From Micromonospora chokoriensis (GTDB lineage Bacteria; Actinomycetota; Actinomycetes; Mycobacteriales; Micromonosporaceae): DNA of 64,000 bases. The first letter of the stretch is position 1; every line of letters starts with the position of its first letter. Where the stretch lies: positions 1-64,000 of the forward strand of contig NZ_JOAN01000005.1 in assembly GCF_000718555.1 (NCBI RefSeq). The letters are read 5' to 3'. Of this stretch, positions 9,020 to 18,710 are shown piece after piece. The position numbers and the translations under genes were made by a program. The notes under the pieces are model-generated. The model was not told the DNA's origin. It searched no databases and was given only the letters and a program-made list of their open reading frames with translations.

Positions 9020-9033
9020 GACAACTCGTTGCC
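9020..9033. promoter_or_regulatory. second candidate LacI operator (GACAACTCGTTGCC)
   Basis: Palindromic core CAAC-TC-GTTG between the regulator and the GH67 gene, close in sequence to the site at 7782-7795. A further inverted repeat, CAACGTCGTTG, lies at 9077-9087. Together they suggest that the GH67 gene is in the same regulon as the importer. Confidence 0.4.
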
Positions 9034-9140
9034 GATGCGCAGCCGCGCCGGACAGGATCGGCGCGCATCCATCCATCAACGTCGTTGCGCTTGTGGGACG
9101 GGCCGCACGGCGTCCCCAGCGGACGAACGAGGAGATGGCG

Positions 9141-12100
9141 ATGAACCGAGCATCGGTGCCCCGGCTACGGCGAACCCTCATCGTGCTGGGAACGGCACTC
9201 GCCACGGTCGCGGCCACCCTGACGGTCGCCACGACGCCTGTCGCCGCGGCCCCGTCGCCGGACGACTACAGCGGCTCCGACCTGTGGCTGCGGTACGTGC
9301 CGGTCGACGACGCGAAGCTGCTGCGCGACTACCGCCGCGCGGCCACCGCGATCGTGGTCGAGAACGCCGACGCCACAAAGGTCCACCGGCACACGACGGG
9401 CCTCGCCATGGCGCCCGGGTCGACCGAGAAGCTCGTCGAGACCACGCTGGGCGGCGCGCGGGACGAACTGGTACGCGGCCTCGGCGGGCTGCTCGGTCAA
9501 CCGACCCCGGTGGTGACGGTCGACGGCGACCAGGTCCCGGACGGGGCGGTCGTGGTGGGCACGCCGACGAGTTCACCGCTGGTGGGCCGTGTCATCCCGG
9601 CGCGAGACCTGGCCAAGGCGGGCGACGAGGGCTACCTCGTCCGCTCGGTGTCGAAAGGCAGGGCACGGTTCACCGTCATCGCCGGCAACACCGACCTCGG
9701 CGCGCTCTACGGCACCTACGCCTTCCTCCGACTCCTGCAGACCCAGAAGCCCATCGACCACCTCCGCGTCGCGGAGTCACCGAAGATCAAGCATCGGTTG
9801 CTGAACAACTGGGAGACCGAGCGTCTCTACGCCGGCAACAACGCCTCCGGGCTGGGCGGGCTAAACGGGGAGAGCGGCGCGGTCTTCAACTTCGCCGCGA
9901 CCGGGGCCAGCGCCGGCCGGAACCTGCCGGTCATCCTCGACCGCTACCTGGTCATGGCCCGCGCGCTGGCGTCGCTGGGCATCAACGGGATCACCATCAA
10001 CAACGTCAACGCCGACAACGCGTACCTGACAAGTGCCCGGATCGCGCAGGAGGCTGCCCTCGCCGACGCGCTGCGTCCGTACGGCATTCGGTTGGGCCTG
10101 TCGATCCGCTACCCGCACCCACCGACAGCCGGTTCGCACCGGACACGCTGACCAACAGTCAACTCGACCCGTACGGTGCGGACTTCCGGGGCTGGTGGCA
10201 CCGCCGGGCCCAGCAGATCCAGACCGCGATCCCGGACTTCATGGGGCTCACCGTCAAGGCCAACTCGGAGGGCCAGCCGGGGCCACAGGACTTCGGGTAC
10301 GACCACGGTGACGGCGCCAACGCCATCGCCGCCGCCGTGGCGCCGCTCGGGATGACCGTGCACTGGCGCACGTTCGTCTACAACGCCGAGGTCGACAACG
10401 ACCGGCTCAAGCGGGCCTACCTGGAGTTCGGGCCGATCGACGACGAGGTCCAGCCGGACGGAAGCCGGGGTCGCTTCGCCGACAACGTGTTCCTGCAGAC
10501 CAAGAACGGGCCGCTCGACTTCCAGGCCCGGGAGCCCATCCACCCGATGTTCGGCCGGATGGAGAACACCAACCAGGCGCTGGAACTGCAGATCACGCAG
10601 GAATACACCGGCCAGAACTGGATGCTGGCCTACCTCGGCCCGATGTACGAGGAGATCCTCAAGACCGACACGTACGCGACCGACGCGAAGGGGAAACTGC
10701 TCAAGGAGCGCCTGGTCGGCAACATCGTCGACGGGACCGCCCAGCACCACCCGGACACCGCCATCGTGGGTGTCGCCAACCTCGGCAACGCCGACAACCT
10801 GACCGGGCAACACTTCTCCCAGGCGAACCTCTTCGCCTTCGGGCGTCAGGCGTGGGACTGGACGCTCGACTCGACGGACATCGCCACCGACTGGGTACGG
10901 ATGACCTGGAGCAACGACAGGCGGGTCGTCGACACCATCCGCAAGATGATGATGGGCTCGTGGGAGTCGCTGGTCAGCTACCAGACGCCGCTGGGCATCG
11001 GCCACCAGTTCGCCGAGGGCGCCCACTACCGTCCCGACCCCGCCGACTGGGCGGGCCGCGACGACTGGAGCCCGATCTACTACAACAAGGCCGACACCGT
11101 CGGTCTGGGCTTCGACCGCTCCCCCACCGGCAGCAACCTGGCCGCCCAGTACTTCCCCCGGTTGCAGCAGCGCTACGGGAACATCGACGCGATCCCGGAG
11201 AACCTGCTGATGTGGTTCCACCACGTGCCGTGGGGCTATCGGATGGACAGCGGCCGGACCTTCTGGGACGAGCTGGTCTACCGCTACCAGATGGGCGTGC
11301 AGTACGTGACCTGGATGCGGGAGACCTGGGACGCGCTCCAGCCCGACATCGACGCGCGCCGGTTCGCCGAGGTACGCGCCAAGCTCGCGGTCCACGAGGC
11401 GGATGCGGCCGACTGGCGGGACACGTCGGTGAGCTACTGGAAGGAGTTCAGCGGGCGGGACATCCCGGTCGACGACGCGCCACTGTCCGCCACGATCGTC
11501 GTGAACGGCAAGGAGTTCGGCGGCTTCAGCCTGTCGGACACCTCGTACACGATTCCGGTGCCCGCGGGGGCGTCGCCGACCATCACGAAGGTGCGGACGG
11601 CGGACCGGAAGGCCCGTTACGAGATCATCTCCCAGGCTTCCGGCGTACCCGGACAGGCGATCGTCAAGATCACCACGGAGAGCTTCTTCGGCCCGCTCGT
11701 GAAGAACTACGTCTTCAACCTGGTGCCCGACACGACGCTGACCGCCCTGCGCGTCGACGGCGCGCCGCTGACGTCCTTCGCACCGACGGTGCTGCGCTAC
11801 AACGCCCTCACGCCGGCCGGCACCACGACCGCGCCGACGATCACCGCCAGCGCCACCGACCCCGCCGCCTCGGTCCTGGTCGAGCAGGCGACAAGCGCCA
11901 CCGGGCAGGCTCGGGTCACCGTCACCAACGGCGCGGCGTCGTCGGTCTACACCGTGGACCTGAACACCACAATCGCGGGCAGCGACGAGTTCGGCTCGAC
12001 CCAACTCGGCCCGCAGTGGCAGTGGGTCCGGCCGGACGAGAGCAAACGGCGTCTGGCCGACGGGTCGCTGGTCATCACCGCGCAGCAGGGCGACCTCCAG

Positions 12101-12598
12101 GGCAACGCCAACACCGCGAAGAACCTGGCCCTGCAGGACGTCGACGGCGACTGGACGGTCGAATCCAGGATCGTCTTCTCCCGCCCACTCGCCAGCAACA
12201 ACGAGCAGGGCGGCATTCTCGGGTACGCCGACGACAACAACTACGTGAAGCTCGCCTGGGAGATGGGCAACGCGACCGCAGCCGTGCACAAGGCCCGGAT
12301 CGTCTTCCTCCGCGAACAGAACGGCACGGCGTCGACGCTGGAGATCACCGGTGCCGACGCTCAGCGAATCGTCGGAGCCGACGGCGCCATCTGGCTGCGA
12401 CTGACCAAGATCGGTGACCGCTACCGCGCCTACTACTCCAGCGACGGCAGCGTCTACCGCTACATCGGCGCCCTGACGTTGAACGTCGAGCCGTCGAAGG
12501 CCGGGCTGCTGGCCTTCAACCGGGCCGGCACCTCCACCGACCTCGACGTCGCCTTCGACTACTTCCGGGTCGAGAGCCGCGGGGAGCGCATCCACTAG
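9141..12598 (+). pseudogene. GH67 alpha-glucuronidase with C-terminal accessory domains, interrupted by a frameshift near 10,115
   Basis: Secreted family 67 alpha-glucuronidase, which releases (4-O-methyl)glucuronic acid from the ends of xylan fragments. The reading frame starts at 9141 (GAGGAG six bases upstream) with signal peptide MNRASVPRLRRTLIVL...AAA, and the GH67 N-terminal domain follows. The frame then shifts by -1 between about 10,100 and 10,125: the first frame stops at 10,151, while the homologous protein resumes in another frame as PTDSRFAPDTLTNSQLDPYG. The catalytic half is well conserved (LTVKANSEGQPGPQDFGYDH, FQAREPIHPMFGRM, LQITQEYTGQNWMLAYLGP, WFHHVPWGYRMDSGRTFWDE). After it come an Ig/cadherin-like segment and a concanavalin-type C-terminal domain (GDWTVESRIVFSRPL). 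One missing base in a C-rich stretch would explain the break, so a sequencing error is as likely as a true pseudogene. Confidence 0.85.
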
Positions 12599-12610
12599 TG
12601 CTGTGACCGA

Positions 12611-12650
12611 CGCGTCCGGGCCCGTCCCAGTAGGGACGGGCCCGGACGCG
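12611..12650. terminator. bidirectional hairpin terminator
   Basis: Perfect 18-bp stem (CGCGTCCGGGCCCGTCCC and its complement) with the 4-base loop AGTA, placed 13 nt after the GH67 stop and 27 nt before the end of the convergent GH95 gene. There is no long T-run, as is common in actinobacteria. Confidence 0.85.
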
Positions 12651-12676
12651 CTCCCCCGAGGTGGGCTCCGTCGCCG

Positions 12677-15676
12677 TCAGCCCCCGATGGCGATGGCGAA
12701 GATGTGCATGGTCGGCACGTTCGTCGCCGGCCGGGCGCTGATGTTGGGCAACACGACCGAGGCCACCGCCTTGCTCTGCAACCCGACGCCCACGTAGTAG
12801 ATGCAGGCGGCGGTGGCCTGGCGGCCGTTGTTGGGCCGGTTCTGGTACGCGGACACGATGGCCGCGGTCCCGCCGGAGTGCGGCCCGCCGTACCAGTCGG
12901 GGCTGCTCAGCGTGAACGTCTGGCGGGTGCCGTCGGCGTAGACCACCGTGCCGGTTCCGGACACCGCGCCGTAGGTGCCGGTCAACAGGAAGCCGAGCGT
13001 GCTGCCGGTGCCGGTCACGCCGATGGTCTGGCCGGAGGCGATGGCGTTGTCGGCCGCGCCGGAGCTGACGTTGGGCCAGCGGAAGTTGACCCCGTTGCGG
13101 CTGATCGTGCCGCCCGGGCTGGCACCGGCCTGCGCCAGGGCCTGCGCGGAGAGCGACGCCCCGCCGCCGTCGAAGTTTCCGACGTTCGTGTTGCTGTCGC
13201 TGGTGATGCCGACGTTGCTGAAGCTCTGCTCAAGCGTCGGGGTGGCGACGCCGGAGCTGGTGACCCGGTAGGTGCGTCCGGCCTGCACGGTGACCTCGAC
13301 CAGGTCGGACTCGATCCGGGTGACCCGAGCTGCCGTACCGTCGGTGGTGTCGACCACTGTCACGGTGCCGGTCAGGATCCGGGAGCGCAGGCGGACGGTG
13401 CCGGCCCGATCCGGCCGGAGAAGGATCTCGGTGGCCACGCCGCTGGCCCAGGTGATCCCGACGGTGTGCCCGCCCCGACCCCGCAGGCCGGTCACCCGCC
13501 CGCTCGGCCAGGCCGGCGGCAGCGCGGGCAGGACGTGCAGCTCGCCGGTGTGGCTCTGCAGCAGCATCTCGGCGATGCCGGCGGTGGCGCCGAAGTTGCC
13601 GTCGATCTGGAACGGTGGGTGCAGGTCGAACATGTTGGGTGCGAGCCGGGCGGTGGTGGCGAGGTAGCGGATCAGGTCGTGGGCCCGCTTGCCCTCCTCC
13701 ATCCGAGCCCAGAAGTTGATTTTCCAGGCCAGCGACCAGCCCGTTCCGTCGTCGCCGCGCAGCGCCAGGGTCCGGCGGGCCGCCTCGAACAGCTGCGGGG
13801 TGCCGCGCTTGGTGATCTGGTTGCTGGGGGCCAGCCCGTACAGGTGCGAGATGTGCCGGTGGTTGGGCTCGGTCTCCACCCAGTCGTAGAGCCACTCCAT
13901 GATGTTGCCGCGCGAGCCGATCTTCATGGGTGGGAGCCGGTCCCGGGTGGCGCGGACCTGGGCCCGGAAGGTGCTGTCCACGTCGAGGATCTCGCTTGCC
14001 CGGGCACATGCGTCGAAGAGGTCCCGCAGGATCTGGTTGTCCATCGTGGGGCCGGCGCACACGCTGGCGTTCGAGTGGTGGCTGAGCTCCGGCGAGTTCG
14101 ACGGGTTGGTCACCAGGTAACCGAGGGTCGGCTCGGTCACCAGGGTGTTGAGGAAGAACTGCGCCGCACCCTTCATGGCCGGGTAGTTCGTCCGCAGGAA
14201 CTCGATGTCGCCGTTGAACAGGTAGTGGTCCCAGATCAACGTGGACAGCCACGCGCCGCCGGTCTGCCACATGCCCCAGAACGCGCCGTCCACCACTGCG
14301 GTGGCCCGCCAGGCGTCGGTGTTGTGGTGGGTGACCCAGCCACTGGCGGCGCCGTACTGCACCTGGGCGGTCCGCGCTCCGGTGACGGCGAGGTCTCGGA
14401 CCAGGTCGAAGACCGGGTTGTGGCACTCGGCCAGGTTTGTGGTGTTGGCCGGCCAGTAGTTCATCGGCAGGTTGGCGTTGATCGTGTACTTCGAGTCCCA
14501 GGATGGGGTCAGCGAGTCGTTCCAGATGCCCTGGAGGTTGGCCGGCTGGGTGCCGGCCCGCGACGACGAGATCAGCAGGTACCTGCCGTACTGGAACAGC
14601 AGCGTGGAGAACTGCGGGTCGTTGACGCTGTTGTGCTGGGCGATCCGCACGTCGGTCGTCTGGTCGGCCGCGGAGGTGCGACCCAGGTCGAGAGTGACCC
14701 GACCGAACAGCGCCTGGTAGTCGGCCACGTGCCGGCTGCGCAGCTGGTCGTAGCTGCTGGCTCGCGCGGCGGTGAGGCGCTGCCGGGCGATGCCCTGGTA
14801 GTCACCGCCGACGTTGCGGTAGTTGACGTAGCTGGAGCCGATGGAGATCAGCAGGACCACGCTGTTGGCGTTTGTCACCCGCAGGGTGCCGCCGGAGCTG
14901 GACACGCTGCCGCCGCTGACGGTCGCGTTGGCCAGGGCGAGGAAGCGGACCGCGCCGGTGACGCCCTCCATGTTTCCGGAGACGCCGTCGAGGCCGATGG
15001 TGGTGCCGTCCGGGCTGGACACCGTGGTGCGCTGCGGGCTGTCGAAGGTGGCGGTGAAGCTGATCGAGCCGGTCCGGTCGGCGGTCAGGCGGATCGCGAT
15101 GACCTGGTCCGGCGCGCTGGCGAACACCTCCCGCTGGTGCCGAACGCCGTTCAGCACGTACGTCGTGGTGACGGTGGCGGTGGTGAGGTCGAGCGTGCGG
15201 TCGTACTGGGACGCTCCGCTGGCCGATCCGAAGGCGAGCCGGAGGTTGCCGACGGTCTGGTAGGCCAGCTGACCGCCCGGATTGCCCATCATGGTCTGGT
15301 TGATCAGATCCTGTGCCTGGGTCCACTGGTTCGCGTTGACCAGCCGCCGGATCTCCGGCAGCGCCGCCGCGCCTCGCGTGTTGCTGGGGTCGTGCGGGCC
15401 GCCGGCCCAGACGGTGTCCTCATTGAGCTGAAGTCGCTCCGTGTCGACGTTGCCGAAGACCATCGCGCCGAGCCGGCCATTGCCGATCGGCAGCGCCCGT
15501 AGCCAGTCGGTGCCGGCCCCCTCGTCATACCAGAGCGCGAGGTCCCCGGCGGCCAACACCTGCGGTGGCGCCACCGAGTCGGCTCGGGCCACGGCGGTCC
15601 AGGGCACCGGCAGGAGAGCGCCGCCCGCGCCGGCCGCGCCGATCTTGAGGGCTTGCCGTCGGGTCAGGTCTGACAT
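12677..15676 (-). CDS. GH95 alpha-L-fucosidase/alpha-L-galactosidase, Tat-exported
   Basis: Secreted enzyme of 999 residues that should cleave alpha-L-fucosyl (or alpha-L-galactosyl) ends from plant or host glycans. TRRQALKIGAAGAGGALLP is a twin-arginine signal. The N-terminal beta domain contains ALPIGNGRLGAMVFG and LQLNEDTVWAGGPHDPSN. The (alpha/alpha)6 catalytic part has TINANLPMNYWPANTTNLAE (family Asn residues), NPSNSPELS (probable general acid Glu) and QIDGNFGATAGIAEMLLQS (probable Asp base), matching the GH95 pattern. From about residue 780 there is an additional beta-rich module (SDSNTNVGNFDGGGASLSAQ onward), perhaps carbohydrate-binding. The start has GGAGG four bases upstream. Two ACATCNGATGT palindromes upstream suggest GntR-type control. 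Confidence 0.93.
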   Translation of the reverse strand: MSDLTRRQALKIGAAGAGGALLPVPWTAVARADSVAPPQVLAAGDLALWYDEGAGTDWLRALPIGNGRLGAMVFGNVDTERLQLNEDTVWAGGPHDPSNTRGAAALPEIRRLVNANQWTQAQDLINQTMMGNPGGQLAYQTVGNLRLAFGSASGASQYDRTLDLTTATVTTTYVLNGVRHQREVFASAPDQVIAIRLTADRTGSISFTATFDSPQRTTVSSPDGTTIGLDGVSGNMEGVTGAVRFLALANATVSGGSVSSSGGTLRVTNANSVVLLISIGSSYVNYRNVGGDYQGIARQRLTAARASSYDQLRSRHVADYQALFGRVTLDLGRTSAADQTTDVRIAQHNSVNDPQFSTLLFQYGRYLLISSSRAGTQPANLQGIWNDSLTPSWDSKYTINANLPMNYWPANTTNLAECHNPVFDLVRDLAVTGARTAQVQYGAASGWVTHHNTDAWRATAVVDGAFWGMWQTGGAWLSTLIWDHYLFNGDIEFLRTNYPAMKGAAQFFLNTLVTEPTLGYLVTNPSNSPELSHHSNASVCAGPTMDNQILRDLFDACARASEILDVDSTFRAQVRATRDRLPPMKIGSRGNIMEWLYDWVETEPNHRHISHLYGLAPSNQITKRGTPQLFEAARRTLALRGDDGTGWSLAWKINFWARMEEGKRAHDLIRYLATTARLAPNMFDLHPPFQIDGNFGATAGIAEMLLQSHTGELHVLPALPPAWPSGRVTGLRGRGGHTVGITWASGVATEILLRPDRAGTVRLRSRILTGTVTVVDTTDGTAARVTRIESDLVEVTVQAGRTYRVTSSGVATPTLEQSFSNVGITSDSNTNVGNFDGGGASLSAQALAQAGASPGGTISRNGVNFRWPNVSSGAADNAIASGQTIGVTGTGSTLGFLLTGTYGAVSGTGTVVYADGTRQTFTLSSPDWYGGPHSGGTAAIVSAYQNRPNNGRQATAACIYYVGVGLQSKAVASVVLPNISARPATNVPTMHIFAIAIGG

Positions 15677-15754
15677 CGATCCTCCAAACGGTGACCAGTC
15701 CGGCCACCCCGAAGCGTGACAACTGTGGGACTCGACATGGCCCCGTCGAGCCAG

Positions 15755-15765
15755 ACATCTGATGT
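15755..15765. promoter_or_regulatory. candidate GntR-family operator (ACATCTGATGT)
   Basis: Perfect inverted repeat about 80 bp upstream of the GH95 start. The ACATC-N-GATGT pattern resembles actinobacterial GntR/FadR-type operators. A second copy is at 15940-15952. No regulator of that family is in the window. Confidence 0.45.
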
Positions 15766-15939
15766 GTTTCGCGAAGGTTACTCCGAGGCCACAGAATAGG
15801 CAACGGTCGATCGATAGGTGAGAGCCGCACCGTACCGCCGGTCAGCAAGATGCAGGGACGGCACGGCGGTGGCGGACCGACACGGCACGGCACGGCGATT
15901 CGCCAGGACGAGGTCGACAACGACCCGGCTGGAGGCACA

Positions 15940-15952
15940 TACATCAGATGTA
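15940..15952. promoter_or_regulatory. second GntR-like palindrome (TACATCAGATGTA)
   Basis: 13-bp palindrome with the same ACATC-N-GATGT core as 15755-15765. The 15677-16038 interval has no credible gene; it holds these two sites and a 16-bp direct repeat (CCGTACCGCCGGTCAG at 15830 and 16002). Confidence 0.4.
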
Positions 15953-16038
15953 CGGGAGCAGGCAGGCGCGATCGTTCAACGCCAACAGAGCTGTGACCGA
16001 GCCGTACCGCCGGTCAGGCTCCGCATCGGCCGGGACCG

Positions 16039-16533
16039 TCAATCGCAGCCGAGTGTCTTCGTCGTACGGGGCCAGGCCTCTACCCGCTGGGAATCCGGGT
16101 AGACCACGTACGCCAGCTTGTCGGAGTCGCTCGGCGCCAACCACAGCTGCTGCCCGTCCGGGCCGGTGTAGTCGGTGGTGCGGGCATCAGCCGGCAGGTC
16201 GGCCCGTGGGGCGTAGGTGGCGAGGACCTCCCCGGCGAGCCGTCCCGCGGGATCCCGGACGTACTGCCGGTTCGCCGCCGGGCCGGTCTGACCCGGCAGC
16301 GGCCAGGCGATGTGCAGGAAGGTCAGGTCCTGCCATCCACAGTGCTCGGCACCCGCGTACGACTCAACGGCCCTGTTCTGGCCCGCGCCGTTGCTCCAGT
16401 AGGTGACCTCGGCGTCGCCTGATCCGCAGGCCGCGACGACGAGCGTGCTGCCGAGCAGCGCGCAGCGGACGAGCCAGCTGGATCTGAAGCCGGACACCAC
16501 TGACCCCACTGCCCACCACGGCGCCGCGTTCAT
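16039..16533 (-). CDS. putative lipoprotein, hypothetical
   Basis: 164 residues. A basic N terminus (FRSSWLVRC) is followed by a hydrophobic stretch and the lipobox VVAAC, so it is probably anchored outside the membrane. The mature part (EVTYWSNGAGQNRAVESYAGAEHCGWQDLTFLHIAWPL) has two further Cys, one at the very end (TKTLGCD), which could form a disulfide. Secreted proteins with the pattern CGWQDLTFL occur in actinobacteria, but I cannot give a function. The ATG at 16533 is chosen; a GTG seven codons upstream is possible. Confidence 0.72.
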   Translation of the reverse strand: MNAAPWWAVGSVVSGFRSSWLVRCALLGSTLVVAACGSGDAEVTYWSNGAGQNRAVESYAGAEHCGWQDLTFLHIAWPLPGQTGPAANRQYVRDPAGRLAGEVLATYAPRADLPADARTTDYTGPDGQQLWLAPSDSDKLAYVVYPDSQRVEAWPRTTKTLGCD

Positions 16534-16643
16534 GCACCGATCATCGAGCACCACTCGCCTCGATCACAGTGGCTCCCGTACGCAATCGGGTTGTCCTCCG
16601 TCGGTGCACGGGTGACCATGGTCGGCATGGCGGGAGCCCGAGT

Positions 16644-17636
16644 GTGAGGACGCCTCTTCAGGGCGGCCTACCGCCGAGCCGCGCGGAGGTGGTCGGGGCG
16701 GTCGTGGAGATCGCCTGCGACGAGTCGGGGTTCTCGGGCACGAACCTGCTGCACTCGACCGCCCCGGTGATCACGCACGCGAGCGTCGACCTGGTCGTCG
16801 ATGAGGCCGTCGCGCTCATCACCGTCCTACGATCCGGGTTCCGGTTCTCACCGCACGAGCTCAAGTCGGGGCGGATCCTGCGCGGCTCGGGTGCGGACGA
16901 GGCGCTGGAGTGGTTCCTGGCCGCGCTGGCGGGCCGCGCGTACGTCCACCTCATCGACAAGGAGTTCTTCCTCGTCACCCGGATCGTCGACTACCTGCTG
17001 ACCGAGCCGTCGTACGCGGCGGGCACCCGCCTCGCTCGCGAGCACCGTCCGGCTGCTCTCGCCCTCTACGAGGCCAGACACGCGGCCGGCGGCGACTGGG
17101 GCGCCTTCCTGTCCGCGTTCGTCGATCTGGTCCGGATGAAGCGGCGGCTTCCGGTCGACCAGACGGTGCAGCGGTTCTTCCAGGCCCGGGACACGCTGCG
17201 GCGACGCAGGCTCGGCGCGGCGGCCGACGCCGTCCTCGACGGGCTCAGTCCGAGCCACGTACGGGCCGTGGTGGCCAGGCTCGACGGCGACGACCGCACG
17301 GTTCCTCCCCCGCTGGAACCGCTGCTGCCGGCGCTGGCGGAGACGGTCCTGACCTGGAGCGGCGGCCAGCGGCAGGTGCTGGTGACCCACGACGAGCAGA
17401 GCGCCCTGACGGCCGACCGACTGACCCGCCTCCAACGAGTGTTGGCCGACAACGGCGGCGCAGTGGCGGCAGACCCCAACCGGGTGTCACCGCTGGCCGG
17501 GTTGGTGATGGTCGACTCTCGCGACGATCCGCGCGTGCAGGTCGCGGACCTGCTCGCCGGGGTGGCACGGCGGTTGCCGGGGATCATCGACGACGCGCTA
17601 CGTCAGCCGCCGCCGATTCCCCCGGGCCGACCGTAG
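16644..17636 (+). CDS. DUF3800-like protein
   Basis: 330 residues. The N-terminal IACDESGFSG, with an early Asp-Glu-Ser-Gly, and the C-terminal DSRDDPRVQVADLLAG are typical of DUF3800 proteins, thought to have an RNase H-like fold and often found near mobile or defence genes. No activity is established. The GTG at 16644 has GGGAG upstream; an ATG at 16569 would add 25 unconserved residues, so the start is uncertain. The stop is only 10 nt before the next gene, suggesting one transcript. No mobile element marks are visible nearby. Confidence 0.75.
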   Translation: MRTPLQGGLPPSRAEVVGAVVEIACDESGFSGTNLLHSTAPVITHASVDLVVDEAVALITVLRSGFRFSPHELKSGRILRGSGADEALEWFLAALAGRAYVHLIDKEFFLVTRIVDYLLTEPSYAAGTRLAREHRPAALALYEARHAAGGDWGAFLSAFVDLVRMKRRLPVDQTVQRFFQARDTLRRRRLGAAADAVLDGLSPSHVRAVVARLDGDDRTVPPPLEPLLPALAETVLTWSGGQRQVLVTHDEQSALTADRLTRLQRVLADNGGAVAADPNRVSPLAGLVMVDSRDDPRVQVADLLAGVARRLPGIIDDALRQPPPIPPGRP

Positions 17637-17646
17637 TCTCATCGGC

Positions 17647-18522
17647 ATGACGGACATCCAGACGCACACCCTCGTCATTCCCGGCGTCGACCTGGTCTAC
17701 GACGTCCGCGGCCCGCTGCCTCCGGCCGACGGCCACCGCGTCTTGCTCCTGCTCGGCCAGCCGATGACGGCGGAGGGCTTCTCGGCGCTCGCCCCGCACT
17801 TCACGGACCGCACGGTCGTCACCTACGACCCGCGCGGCCTGGGCCGCAGCGTCCGCACGGACGGTCGTTCCGACCACACGCCGCAGCAGCAGGCTGTCGA
17901 CCTGCACGCGCTCATCGAGGCGCTCGACTCCGGTCCGGTCGACGTCTTTGCCAGCAGCGGCGGTGCGGTGACCGCACTCGAACTGGTCGCCACCCATCCC
18001 GGCGACGTCGCCACGCTTGTGGCACACGAACCGCCGATCAACGCCGTGCTCCCCGACGCCACGGCCGCCGAGCGAGCCCGGGCCGGCTTCTACGAGGCGT
18101 ACCAGGCGAAGGGCACGGGTGCCGGGATGGCCGCGTTCATCGCGATGACGTCCTGGCAGGGCGAATTCACCGACGCCTACTTCGCCCAGCCCACCCCCGA
18201 CCCGGCGATGTTTGGCATGTCCGCCGACGACGACGGTGGCCGTGATGATCCGCTGCTGTCGAAGAACTCGTGGGCGGTCACCGACTACCGCCCGGACGCG
18301 AGCCTGCTCACCGCAGCGCCCACCCAGATCGTGGTCGCGGTCGGCGAGGAGTCGGCCGGTACGTACACCGCCCGCACCGCCCTCGGCCTCGCGGCGCTGC
18401 TCGGTCAGGAGGCCGTGGTGTTCCCGAGCCACCACGGCGGGTTCCTCGGCGGCGAGTTCGGCTATGCGGGCAAGCCCGAGGAGTTCGCCGTGCGCCTCCG
18501 GGAGGTGCTGGACGCCAACTGA
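17647..18522 (+). CDS. alpha/beta-hydrolase family protein
   Basis: 291 residues, cytoplasmic, with no signal peptide. Fold markers are LLLLGQPMTAEGFSALAPHF, TYDPRGLGRS and the nucleophile elbow FASSGGAVTALEL (central Ser). An acid is likely after the VAVGEES strand, and the catalytic His is in FPSHHGGFLGGEFGY. The GHHGG-like ending is typical of small hydrolases related to haloalkane dehalogenases and esterases. The substrate cannot be named. It closely follows the DUF3800-like gene. Confidence 0.88.
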   Translation: MTDIQTHTLVIPGVDLVYDVRGPLPPADGHRVLLLLGQPMTAEGFSALAPHFTDRTVVTYDPRGLGRSVRTDGRSDHTPQQQAVDLHALIEALDSGPVDVFASSGGAVTALELVATHPGDVATLVAHEPPINAVLPDATAAERARAGFYEAYQAKGTGAGMAAFIAMTSWQGEFTDAYFAQPTPDPAMFGMSADDDGGRDDPLLSKNSWAVTDYRPDASLLTAAPTQIVVAVGEESAGTYTARTALGLAALLGQEAVVFPSHHGGFLGGEFGYAGKPEEFAVRLREVLDAN

Positions 18523-18710
18523 GCGCCCGTCGTCGCAATGCTCTCGCTCGTCGGCCACCTCTCGAGCTTTATGCATCGATGAGCGTCTTTGTGCGCTAGG
18601 CTGCCTCATACCCGCATCGCAGGTCGGAACGCATTCCGTGCCGGCCCCCACCACCACGTACGGCGTCGACCACCAGCGTTCGCAGCCACCGACGCCGATT
18701 GGAGCATTCG

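Noticed and set aside
10109..12595. 828-residue minus-strand frame across GH67
   Set aside because: Shadow of the GH67 gene; the plus-strand product has clear GH67 motifs.
12704..15502. 932-residue plus-strand frame
   Set aside because: Antisense of the GH95 gene, with Gly/Arg/Val-rich unstructured composition.
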